Part shown: piece after piece, positions 46,780 to 56,869 of the stretch
Numbering within the stretch: the first letter of the stretch is position 1
How the letters are laid out: every line of letters begins with the position of its first letter
Position numbers and translations under genes: made by a program
Origin: Cryptomeria japonica
Lineage: Eukaryota > Streptophyta > Pinopsida > Cupressales > Cupressaceae
Reading direction: 5' to 3'
DNA: 64,000 nucleotides
Assembly (NCBI RefSeq): GCF_030272615.1
Contig: NC_081406.1
Location: 244,337,218-244,401,217, forward strand
Notes under the pieces: model-generated
Databases searched by the model: none
What the model was told of the DNA's origin: nothing
The model's input: only the letters and a program-made list of their open reading frames with translations

Positions 46780-48925
46780 AGGAGGATGTTTTGAATATTT
46801 TGATACACAACCTACAAATGTTTTGAAACATGAGATTGATACAAGTTAGCATATAATTAAGCAGCTGAAGAAGATAAAGGATAGCCTAACCTAAGAGAGA
46901 GAGAGAGACCTAAGAGAGAGAGATAGAATATGATGTCCTAGAATAATGGAAATTAAAATTAAATAATCTTAATTTCCTTTTAGTAATCAGTTTTTTAATT
47001 TTTTGATGAAAAGCAATAAGAATTGACCAAAGAAGATGAGTACAAGTAGAGCAGAGCATTATGACAAATAACATGAATTAACAAAAACTTTGTATTGAAG
47101 ACTGAAGAAATGTGAGTAATCAAAGCTTACAAAAAAATCTCTAAACAAAAAAAACCATCAAATAAGAACATAAGACACAAACTTATGCAAATTACAAAAT
47201 CATCACCAAATACATTAGTTGATCCTCAATTAAAACCTACCGGTTCACATAATATTTACTCAGTGCTTCCCATGTACTCAATTATGGCTTCTTGGCTTCA
47301 AGTTGTCAAAATGACCTCCTGCCATTGTGAGATGATGAAAAGGTGTGGAGGTGTCTTCATTCATGTTTTGGATGCATTTAGGGTCCATTTGAGGTTTTCA
47401 ATAAATAGGTTTCTTACCGATTCCAAAATCTTGCCTAGAAAAGGGCTACAAGGAATTAGCCCAATTAGGCCTCCTAAAACCAGTTTTTTAGGGCTAGGTA
47501 GTGTTTTGGCTAGGAACCCTACCAATTCTCAGTGCTTCCCAATAATAGGTGATACATTTAAGAAAAACAAACAACGATTAATATTAGTTATATTATATCA
47601 TTCACATTCAAAAAGTTAACATAAAAATGAACTATTTAATTGAACTATTCATGTTTAAGACAATCTCCTCAATAATATATTATATAAGACTTTTTTGTAT
47701 TAGGAGGATGTTTTGAATATTTTGATACACAACCTACAAATGTTTTGAAACATGAGATTGATACAAGTTAGCATATAATTAAGCAGCTGAAGAAGATAAA
47801 GGATAGCCTAACCTAAGAGAGAGAGAGAGACCTAAGAGAGAGAGATAGAATATGATGTCCTAGAATAATGGAAATTAAAATTAAATAATCTTAATTTCCT
47901 TTTAGTAATCAGTTTTTTAATTTTTTGATGAAAAGCAATAAGAATTGACCAAAGAAGATGAGTACAAGTAGAGCAGAGCATTATGACAAATAACATGAAT
48001 TAACAAAAACTTTGTATTGAAGACTGAAGAAATGTGAGTAATCAAAGCTTACAAAAAAATCTCTAAACAAAAAAAACCATCAAATAAGAACATAAGACAC
48101 AAACTTATGCAAATTACAAAATCATCACCAAATACATTAGTTGATCCTCAATTAAAACCTACCGGTTCACATAATATTTACTCAGTGCTTCCCATGTACT
48201 CAATTATGGCTTCTTGGCTTCAAGTTGTCAAAATGACCTCCTGCCATTGTGAGATGATGAAAAGGTGTGGAGGTGTCTTCATTCATGTTTTGGATGCATC
48301 CTATTGTGTGATAGCTCGTTGGAAAGATCTTGAAATTCTTTAAATCTTTCTCTTTGGTCTCAGGGCAATTCAGTGAGCGGATTTCTGTCTATGGGGAAAA
48401 AGGTCATTTTCTAGTAACATGACCACTTTAAAATAAGAAATTATAACATTTCCACTAGACCACGCCACTTGGAGACAATTAGGGTTCGATTTGCAATTGA
48501 GAGGGGTTATAAGGGGATAGGAGCTTCATTCTATGATTATCTTTTACACATTTTACATCTTGGATTTGAGATTTGGCTCTGGAAGAGCTTTTCAGCATCT
48601 GGGACGCCAACCCCAATGCCTTGCCTGTTTGGGACGTAGCCCCCAATACAGTGGTTTGGATTTGTTTGCAGCTATTAGCATCTTGGAGATTGTACGGCAT
48701 TCTTTCTGGAGGTTCAGCAATTCTGACAAAGTTCAGCGTGGGGTTTGGGGTTTCTAACCAGTTGGGTGTACTTGGCAGCCGTACGGCTGTACAAACAACG
48801 ATTAATATTAGTTTTTTTATATCATTCACATTCAAAAAGTTAACATAAAAATGAACTATTTAATTGAACTATTCATGTTTAAGACAATCTCCTCAATAAT
48901 ATATTATATAAGACTTTTTTGTATT
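46780..48925 (+). repeat. Array dimer 2 (A-X1-A-X2)
   Basis: Same order as dimer 1. Its X2 has CAGCTATTAGC where the other X2 copies have CAGCAATTAGC. Confidence 0.95.
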
Positions 48926-51071
48926 AGGAGGATGTTTTGAATATTTTGATACACAACCTACAAATGTTTTGAAACATGAGATTGATACAAGTTAGCATAT
49001 AATTAAGCAGCTGAAGAAGATAAAGGATAGCCTAACCTAAGAGAGAGAGAGAGACCTAAGAGAGAGAGATAGAATATGATGTCCTAGAATAATGGAAATT
49101 AAAATTAAATAATCTTAATTTCCTTTTAGTAATCAGTTTTTTAATTTTTTGATGAAAAGCAATAAGAATTGACCAAAGAAGATGAGTACAAGTAGAGCAG
49201 AGCATTATGACAAATAACATGAATTAACAAAAACTTTGTATTGAAGACTGAAGAAATGTGAGTAATCAAAGCTTACAAAAAAATCTCTAAACAAAAAAAA
49301 CCATCAAATAAGAACATAAGACACAAACTTATGCAAATTACAAAATCATCACCAAATACATTAGTTGATCCTCAATTAAAACCTACCGGTTCACATAATA
49401 TTTACTCAGTGCTTCCCATGTACTCAATTATGGCTTCTTGGCTTCAAGTTGTCAAAATGACCTCCTGCCATTGTGAGATGATGAAAAGGTGTGGAGGTGT
49501 CTTCATTCATGTTTTGGATGCATTTAGGGTCCATTTGAGGTTTTCAATAAATAGGTTTCTTACCGATTCCAAAATCTTGCCTAGAAAAGGGCTACAAGGA
49601 ATTAGCCCAATTAGGCCTCCTAAAACCAGTTTTTTAGGGCTAGGTAGTGTTTTGGCTAGGAACCCTACCAATTCTCAGTGCTTCCCAATAATAGGTGATA
49701 CATTTAAGAAAAACAAACAACGATTAATATTAGTTATATTATATCATTCACATTCAAAAAGTTAACATAAAAATGAACTATTTAATTGAACTATTCATGT
49801 TTAAGACAATCTCCTCAATAATATATTATATAAGACTTTTTTGTATTAGGAGGATGTTTTGAATATTTTGATACACAACCTACAAATGTTTTGAAACATG
49901 AGATTGATACAAGTTAGCATATAATTAAGCAGCTGAAGAAGATAAAGGATAGCCTAACCTAAGAGAGAGAGAGAGACCTAAGAGAGAGAGATAGAATATG
50001 ATGTCCTAGAATAATGGAAATTAAAATTAAATAATCTTAATTTCCTTTTAGTAATCAGTTTTTTAATTTTTTGATGAAAAGCAATAAGAATTGACCAAAG
50101 AAGATGAGTACAAGTAGAGCAGAGCATTATGACAAATAACATGAATTAACAAAAACTTTGTATTGAAGACTGAAGAAATGTGAGTAATCAAAGCTTACAA
50201 AAAAATCTCTAAACAAAAAAAACCATCAAATAAGAACATAAGACACAAACTTATGCAAATTACAAAATCATCACCAAATACATTAGTTGATCCTCAATTA
50301 AAACCTACCGGTTCACATAATATTTACTCAGTGCTTCCCATGTACTCAATTATGGCTTCTTGGCTTCAAGTTGTCAAAATGACCTCCTGCCATTGTGAGA
50401 TGATGAAAAGGTGTGGAGGTGTCTTCATTCATGTTTTGGATGCATCCTATTGTGTGATAGCTCGTTGGAAAGATCTTGAAATTCTTTAAATCTTTCTCTT
50501 TGGTCTCAGGGCAATTCAGTGAGCGGATTTCTGTCTATGGGGAAAAAGGTCATTTTCTAGTAACATGACCACTTTAAAATAAGAAATTATAACATTTCCA
50601 CTAGACCACGCCACTTGGAGACAATTAGGGTTCGATTTGCAATTGAGAGGGGTTATAAGGGGATAGGAGCTTCATTCTATGATTATCTTTTACACATTTT
50701 ACATCTTGGATTTGAGATTTGGCTCTGGAAGAGCTTTTCAGCATCTGGGACGCCAACCCCAATGCCTTGCCTGTTTGGGACGTAGCCCCCAATACAGTGG
50801 TTTGGATTTGTTTGCAGCAATTAGCATCTTGGAGATTGTACGGCATTCTTTCTGGAGGTTCAGCAATTCTGACAAAGTTCAGCGTGGGGTTTGGGGTTTC
50901 TAACCAGTTGGGTGTACTTGGCAGCCGTACGGCTGTACAAACAACGATTAATATTAGTTATATTATATCATTCACATTCAAAAAGTTAACATAAAAATGA
51001 ACTATTTAATTGAACTATTCATGTTTAAGACAATCTCCTCAATAATATATTATATAAGACTTTTTTGTATT
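48926..51071 (+). repeat. Array dimer 3 (A-X1-A-X2)
   Basis: Same order. Its X2 ends with TTAGTTATATTATATC, the X1 version, rather than TTAGTTTTTTTATATC as in the other X2 copies. This suggests exchange between spacers. Confidence 0.95.
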
Positions 51072-52295
51072 AGGAGGATGTTTTGAATATTTTGATACAC
51101 AACCTACAAATGTTTTGAAACATGAGATTGATACAAGTTAGCATATAATTAAGCAGCTGAAGAAGATAAAGGATAGCCTAACCTAAGAGAGAGAGAGAGA
51201 CCTAAGAGAGAGAGATAGAATATGATGTCCTAGAATAATGGAAATTAAAATTAAATAATCTTAATTTCCTTTTAGTAATCAGTTTTTTAATTTTTTGATG
51301 AAAAGCAATAAGAATTGACCAAAGAAGATGAGTACAAGTAGAGCAGAGCATTATGACAAATAACATGAATTAACAAAAACTTTGTATTGAAGACTGAAGA
51401 AATGTGAGTAATCAAAGCTTACAAAAAAATCTCTAAACAAAAAAAACCATCAAATAAGAACATAAGACACAAACTTATGCAAATTACAAAATCATCACCA
51501 AATACATTAGTTGATCCTCAATTAAAACCTACCGGTTCACATAATATTTACTCAGTGCTTCCCATGTACTCAATTATGGCTTCTTGGCTTCAAGTTGTCA
51601 AAATGACCTCCTGCCATTGTGAGATGATGAAAAGGTGTGGAGGTGTCTTCATTCATGTTTTGGATGCATCCTATTGTGTGATAGCTCGTTGGAAAGATCT
51701 TGAAATTCTTTAAATCTTTCTCTTTGGTCTCAGGGCAATTCAGTGAGCGGATTTCTGTCTATGGGGAAAAAGGTCATTTTCTAGTAACATGACCACTTTA
51801 AAATAAGAAATTATAACATTTCCACTAGACCACGCCACTTGGAGACAATTAGGGTTCGATTTGCAATTGAGAGGGGTTATAAGGGGATAGGAGCTTCATT
51901 CTATGATTATCTTTTACACATTTTACATCTTGGATTTGAGATTTGGCTCTGGAAGAGCTTTTCAGCATCTGGGACGCCAACCCCAATGCCTTGCCTGTTT
52001 GGGACGTAGCCCCCAATACAGTGGTTTGGATTTGTTTGCAGCAATTAGCATCTTGGAGATTGTACGGCATTCTTTCTGGAGGTTCAGCAATTCTGACAAA
52101 GTTCAGCGTGGGGTTTGGGGTTTCTAACCAGTTGGGTGTACTTGGCAGCCGTACGGCTGTACAAACAACGATTAATATTAGTTTTTTTATATCATTCACA
52201 TTCAAAAAGTTAACATAAAAATGAACTATTTAATTGAACTATTCATGTTTAAGACAATCTCCTCAATAATATATTATATAAGACTTTTTTGTATT
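51072..52295 (+). repeat. Array extra unit (A-X2)
   Basis: A single 1,224-bp unit that breaks the alternation at the right side of the array. Confidence 0.95.
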
Positions 52296-52672
52296 AGGAG
52301 GATGTTTTGAATATTTTGATACACAACCTACAAATGTTTTGAAACATGAGATTGATACAAGTTAGCATATAATTAAGCAGCTGAAGAAGATAAAGGATAG
52401 CCTAACCTAAGAGAGAGAGAGAGACCTAAGAGAGAGAGATAGAATATGATGTCCTAGAATAATGGAAATTAAAATTAAATAATCTTAATTTCCTTTTAGT
52501 AATCAGTTTTTTAATTTTTTGATGAAAAGCAATAAGAATTGACCAAAGAAGATGAGTACAAGTAGAGCAGAGCATTATGACAAATAACATGAATTAACAA
52601 AAACTTTGTATTGAAGACTGAAGAAATGTGAGTAATCAAAGCTTACAAAAAAATCTTTAAACAAAAAAAACC
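52296..52672 (+). repeat. Truncated terminal block A
   Basis: Follows block A up to AAAAAAACCAACAAATA and then leaves it, with a partial echo (CCAACAAAAAAAACCCTC). Confidence 0.9.
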
Positions 52673-53892
52673 AACAAATAGAACTATACCAACAAAAAAA
52701 ACCCTCAAATATTTTTTGAATGAATCCCCAAATTTAAACATGAACTATACCAGGATCAACAATTGCGGAAAATCATAATGTTGAGTACAAGGTTTTGTGT
52801 TAAGCCTAATCTGCCATGGAACCAAGGCCCTCCTTTGAGGATTGCCCACCTTTTTTTTATGAAGAAAAATGGCCTGGAAGCATCCTCTTGACCTTTTTTG
52901 ATTTCATACCTTCCTTTCATTAGCTAGTGTTCCCTTGCCCAAGCATATAGGTTTCTTTCTTTTAAACAAGCTCTATAGAATTTGAAGAGCCCTTATTGGA
53001 AGCAGATTGGGATCCAATACTGTATTTCTGCCTTCCACACCAATTTTATGACAGGCTTGTTACTTGTTGCTCGCCAGCATCCATTCCGAAGGACTATTGA
53101 CCTAGAATTAGCTGCAAAAATTCTTACAGTATTTTTGTTGCTCTTCCATATTCTTATCATTTTACATATCACATAAAAATATCCTTTCAGGCATTTGTGT
53201 TGATCCTGAGCTCATCTATAATCATCGTCTCCCCTATCAATTCTGAGAGGGAAACTGGCATATCCCTGTGTTGCTATTTGCACTCCATACTGCTAACTGG
53301 TTGCTCTACTCATTCCAATCTCCCCCTGCAACAATAAGAAGGAACCTTCAAATTTTTTTGCAAAAAAGAGTACGATGGAATGTTATTGGATATTAGATAA
53401 TTAAATCTATTTGTGAACGAGATATTTTTTTGGCATTATGAAAAAAATAGGCAAACATGTTTGCAAATTCATCTTATAACAGTTTTGAAAATGACATTCA
53501 ATTTTATTTTGATATTTTTGAAAAGAAATACAATAGTTTGAATTGAAGAAGAGTCTCATATTATAAGTTCGTCTGTAACAGTGTAGCTGGATGAAATCAT
53601 GATTTCAATATGTCGACTATAAATGTTGGTTGAGTTATATGAGGGATTCTTAATGTGTTGTTAAGAACATAGGCAATTTGCATTGGTTTAGTAAGATAAT
53701 AAGCTGCTTTGCGGTAAGAAATGTATCATGCTAGTCAATGATGATCTAAATGAGCTTATGAATCCAGGAAAGGCAAATTGGTGTAATTGTGCAGTTCACA
53801 AGAGGGATCAACAAAGAGAAGCCTTTAAAATAGGTAATATTATCGGTTTTGATAGTTGACCAATAATCTTTCATGCTTCTTTTTCTCAACAG
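52673..53892 (+). other. Unidentified interior, possibly captured genic sequence
   Basis: Non-repetitive within the window. Short open segments such as EPLLEADWDPILYFCLPHQF (about 52985-53045), and a pyrimidine tract with CAG at 53875-53892, suggest exon-intron material. I do not recognise a protein. The last bases are the 3' end of an intron, TTTTTCTCAACAG, just before the ULP2-like exon. Confidence 0.4.
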
Positions 53893-54199
53893 GTGCCTCA
53901 GCAGGACAATAGTTATGATTGTGGTTTATTTGTTCTCTACTTTATTGAGCGCTTTATTAAGGACGCCCCTCCAAGGATTAGAAGGGAGGACTTGAATATG
54001 GTAGGTAACAAATTATTATTTAAAATATTACCTTCTATCTCTTCCGAGCTTGTTATGTTTTTGTATTATAGTATGAATTTCATGATTGAATTTGTAGTTT
54101 GGAAGAAAGTGGTTCAGACCAGCTGAAGCTTCCCGTTTGCGGTCCTATATAAAAGGATTACTTAAGAAACATTTTGAAGAAATGAGGAATGCTAGATAA
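53893..54199 (+). pseudogene. ULP2-like SUMO protease (C48) fragment, two exons
   Basis: Exon 1 (53893-54000) follows an AG and reads VPQQDNSYDCGLFVLYF, IERFIKDAPPRIRREDLNM. Exon 2 (54098-54199) reads FGRKWFRPAEASRLRSYIKG and ends EEMRNAR and TAA. A 97-bp intron with GTAGGT..TTTGTAG lies between, and joining keeps the frame. This is the C-terminal part of plant ULP2-type cysteine proteases, which remove SUMO from proteins in the nucleus. The catalytic Cys (YDCG) and the preceding Gln are present. The His and Asp part of the catalytic site and everything upstream is missing. Both exons are undamaged, so the capture may be fairly recent. A retained intron shows DNA-level capture, not retroposition. 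Confidence 0.8.
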
Positions 54200-54445
54200 G
54201 ATGCCATCATAAATAACTGCTTCTCGTCGGCTTGAAAGTCTTGTAAGAAAAGTTGATTTTTGTAGACCTCTCAATTGTACATAGATGAGGTCTCCTCCTT
54301 TCACTGATGATGGCATTGCAAATTGTAAAGGATTAGAAAAATAATCTTAAAACCAATTTCTCAATTCTTGTTTTCACAAAATGAGTTATCAACGTACAAA
54401 ATATTGTCAATAATACTATCAATAATGACCTTATCTTCAATTACC

Positions 54446-54497
54446 ATTTTGGAGAGAAGTTGTCAGCACAACTATCTACACTATGAACCGGATATTT
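54446..54497 (+). repeat. copia integrase fragment, short direct copy
   Basis: ATTTTGGAGAGAAGTTGTCA through GAACCGGATATT, the innermost part of the inverted end, set in unrelated sequence. Confidence 0.88.
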
Positions 54498-54563
54498 TGT
54501 GCCTAATATTGTTTGATTTTAATTGCTGTTATTCCTTTGTTTTCCTATCCCTTTAGTTTCAAA

Positions 54564-54840
54564 ACAAGTTACTTGAGATTTAGAATTTATCTTGAACTTA
54601 CATTAAATCAAAGGTATACCTTTGTTTGAATTTTCATTGATACAAACAAAGGTATCCTTTGCTAGGTTCATTGAAATATTAGATTAAAATCAGTTAATGT
54701 CTCTATAGGAGCCCTCTTGATTGTAATGAGCTAGTGCATTAGGGACGAGTATTTGGAAATACTCGTACACATTACAACCATGGAAGAAAAGCAACTGCAT
54801 TATACATCTATATATCCCTTTTTTAGATTATATAAATTAT
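54564..54840 (+). repeat. Mosaic block P, copy 1
   Basis: 277 bp starting ACAAGTTACTTGAGATT. It contains hairpins AGGTATACCTTTGTTTG/CAAACAAAGGTATCCT and ACGAGTATTT-GG-AAATACTCGT. It recurs directly at 55665-55941 and inverted at 55175-55345. Confidence 0.9.
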
Positions 54841-55029
54841 ATAAGACTCTAAATTATACATCTAAATTATAAGGAACTAATACATTTAAGAGTCTTATAC
54901 ATCTAAATTATATAAGACTCTAATTTGGAAGAAGAGGGGGGATAAGATAAGAACAGAAGATCATATATATTTCTTCCTTAAAAGATCGCACTGGTGTAGT
55001 CATGATGGAATACTCTAATTGCTACTTGC

Positions 55030-55135
55030 CTTATTGATATGCGTCTTGATGGTGTCTATGTCATTGGTGGTGATTTGAACATCATTTTGCTCTCCATAGA
55101 AGATCGCACTAGCTTTGTGGAGTTGTTCTTTGATG
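55030..55135 (+). pseudogene. Possible LINE endonuclease scrap
   Basis: Reads RLDGVYVIGGDLNIILLS, similar to the GGDFN motif region of LINE endonucleases. It is too short and isolated for a firm call. Confidence 0.3.
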
Positions 55136-55174
55136 GCAAAGCAGAGCTTAGTTTAAATCAATTGAGGCTTAGTT

Positions 55175-55345
55175 TAAAAAAGGGATATATAGATGTATAA
55201 TGCAGTTGCTTTTCTTCCATGGTTGTAATGTGTACGAGTATTTCCAAATACTCGTCCCTAATGCACTAGCTCATTACAATCAAGAGGGCTCCTATAGAGG
55301 CATTAACTGATTTTAATCTAATATTTCAATGAACCTAGCAAAGGA
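55175..55345 (-). repeat. Mosaic block P, inverted partial copy
   Basis: Reverse complement of the right part of block P (from AAAAAAGGGATATATAGATG to GAACCTAGCAAAGG). Confidence 0.9.
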
Positions 55346-55404
55346 TAATATGGTTCTTCATCTAGTGGGGGTACTAGATGAGGAACCCCTTATGTGTTCC
55401 CTAT

Positions 55405-55500
55405 GCTTTTCTTCCATGGTTGTAATGTGCATGCTAGGTTTGGAAGTTTTTCCCTATTCTTCAACCTTAGAAATATATATGATCTTCTGTTCTTATCTTA
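55405..55500 (+). repeat. Mosaic block Q
   Basis: CTTTTCTTCCATGGTTGTAA through ATCTTCTGTTCTTATC. It recurs inverted at 56396-56490, and its end recurs inverted at about 54945-54975. Confidence 0.85.
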
Positions 55501-55581
55501 GCCATGTTTTATGAAGGGACAGCAATTAATCAAGAAGAGACACCTCTTTATGAGAAGGATGTCCCTGGCAAGAGTAGTGAC

Positions 55582-55621
55582 AATATATAAAATCAAAGGT
55601 ATACCTTTGATTTTATATATT
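55582..55621. other. Perfect spacerless 40-bp palindrome
   Basis: Centred between 55601 and 55602 on GGTA/TACC. Each arm is 20 bp and contains AATCAAAGGTA from block P. There is no spacer, so it could extrude as a cruciform or be a template-switch turn-round. Confidence 0.93.
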
Positions 55622-55664
55622 CTTCAACCTTATTCATCTATATTAATAAGGTTACTTGAGATCA

Positions 55665-55941
55665 ACAAGTTACTTGAGATTTAGAATTTATCTTGAACTT
55701 ACATTAAATCAAAGGTATACCTTTGTTTGAATTTTCATTGATACAAACAAAGGTATCCTTTGCTAGGTTCATTGAAATATTAGATTAAAATCAGTTAATG
55801 CCTCTATAGGAGCCCTCTTGATTGTAATGAGCTAGTGCATTAGGGACGAGTATTTGGAAATACTCGTACACATTACAACCATGGAAGAAAAGCAACTGCA
55901 TTATACATCTATATATCCCTTTTTTAGATTATATAAATTAT
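55665..55941 (+). repeat. Mosaic block P, copy 2
   Basis: Direct copy of 54564-54840 with one change seen (GCCTCTATAGG versus GTCTCTATAGG). The inverted copy also carries the GCCTC version. Confidence 0.9.
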
Positions 55942-56350
55942 AAGTTTACATCCGCCTTGAGCCCTTTCCAAGTGAAGCGCTCATGAACCTATCTGTAGGT
56001 TTTGAAAAACCCGAGATGTCCTGCCATCAGTTCATCATAAAAGAACCACAATACCCTACTCCTCAACTGTGATCCTGGGATTGAGTACACTCTCCCCTTG
56101 TAAATGATCAAGTCATTTACAACTGTATACTTGTTGTCCACTACTGATCCCTCTATCACCCCTGCAGCCCAGCTATCTTTGCATTTTTGGCACCCTCCTT
56201 TGGCCCCACCATACACCTTCCTCACCACCGTACAACCCTCTTGAGCTCCACCGTATGGCCTGCTTGACATCACCCTAGGATCATGACTCATTACTACATT
56301 ATCTATGTAAACGCCACTGTCAAGAGTAGTGACCCTATGCCTCCTCTTGA
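55942..56350 (-). pseudogene. Ty3/gypsy integrase zinc-finger fragment
   Basis: On the minus strand the frame reads VVNDLIIYKGRVYSIPGSQL, then ELMAGHLGFFKTYR, a stop, and VHERFTWKGLKADVNL. This is the H2C2 zinc-finger region found at the start of gypsy integrases (GH..FKTY..ERF.W.G). The start of the reading (RVTTLDSGVYIDNV) is the linker after RNase H. It is bounded on both sides by mosaic sequence, so it is an isolated scrap. Confidence 0.72.
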
Positions 56351-56395
56351 AGGTTATATAAGACTCTAATTTGGAAGAAGAGGGGGGATAAGATA

Positions 56396-56490
56396 AGAAC
56401 AGAAGATCATATATATTTCTAAGGTTGAAGAATAGGGAAAAACTTCCAAACCTAGCATGCACATTACAACCATGGAAGAAAAGCAACTGC
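56396..56490 (-). repeat. Mosaic block Q, inverted copy
   Basis: Reverse complement of 55405-55500, from ATAAGAACAGAAGATCATAT to CCATGGAAGAAAAGC. Confidence 0.88.
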
Positions 56491-56640
56491 ATTATACATC
56501 TATATCTTTACTTTGAATTTATAATTAACAATGCAACTATAATTAACAATAAGAATTGACCAAAGAAAATCATCTTAATTTCCTTTTCATATATTTTACT
56601 CTAATTAAAATATATATGGTAATTGTTTTGTTTTGATTTT

Positions 56641-56869
56641 ATCCTTACCTCTCTTTACCAATATCCGGTTCATAGTGTAGATAGTTGTGTTGACAACTTC
56701 TCTCCAAAATGTTTTTGCTACACCTCCTTGTATTAGCATCATTCTATCAGCTTCAACAACTGATCGATTGTTCCTCTCTACAATACCATTCTATTGTGGT
56801 GTCCTAGGTGCAGAAAGCTGCCTCTTAATTCCATTGTCTTCACAATTCAATGTTGTATGAGATATATTC
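56641..56869 (-). repeat. Right inverted end, copia integrase fragment
   Basis: Reverse complement of 42678-42898, ending GAGATATATTC. It keeps the AAAGAGAGGTAAGGATAAAA text seen in the full copia gene at 2427-2450, so it is the more complete of the two ends. Confidence 0.9.

Larger units (their letters stand above)
44634..52672 (+). repeat. Higher-order tandem array, 922/1,224-bp alternating units
   Basis: Block A (474 bp) starts at 44634, 45556, 46780, 47702, 48926, 49848, 51072 and 52296. Steps are 922, 1224, 922, 1224, 922, 1224 and 1224. Two spacers alternate, X1 (448 bp) and X2 (750 bp). They share their first 120 bp or so and their last 130 bp or so. The resulting 2,146-bp dimer occurs three times, plus one extra A-X2 and a truncated A. 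Copies are almost identical; I noticed only isolated changes. Repeated open frames of 144, 118, 91, 78 and 74 codons are echoes of the repeat with no known domain. Confidence 0.95.
42678..56869. mobile_element. 14.2-kb composite element with long inverted ends
   Basis: Bounded by inverted repeats of about 220 bp derived from a copia integrase segment. Inside are a 41-bp-arm palindrome from copia 3' end sequence, extra integrase fragments in both orientations, an eight-kb higher-order tandem array, ULP2-like exons, a gypsy integrase fragment, a possible LINE scrap, and repeated inverted mosaics. No transposase is visible. The flanks next to the inverted ends (TCTATAT and TTGACTT) show no target duplication. 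Related scraps continue to about 57200, so the insertion into copy B probably extends to about 57630. It could be a foldback-type element or a product of repeated template switching. Confidence 0.7.

Noticed and set aside
45039-52218. Recurring ORFs of 144, 118, 91, 78 and 74 codons in the tandem array
   Set aside because: They recur only because the DNA is repeated. They overlap on both strands, lack domains and splice signals, and change frame content at spacer joins.
44634-52672. Centromeric satellite
   Set aside because: The higher-order pattern fits, but the unit is long, the array is short and it is confined within one composite. There is no other centromere evidence in the window.
44634-52672. 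CRISPR-like array
   Set aside because: Repeats and spacers are hundreds of bp long and the DNA is plant nuclear. Spacers are only two types.
42678-56869. Composite as an autonomous Mutator-like or other TIR DNA transposon
   Set aside because: No transposase, no target duplication at the inverted ends, and the ends are copia coding sequence. The ULP2-like piece is only the C-terminal part.
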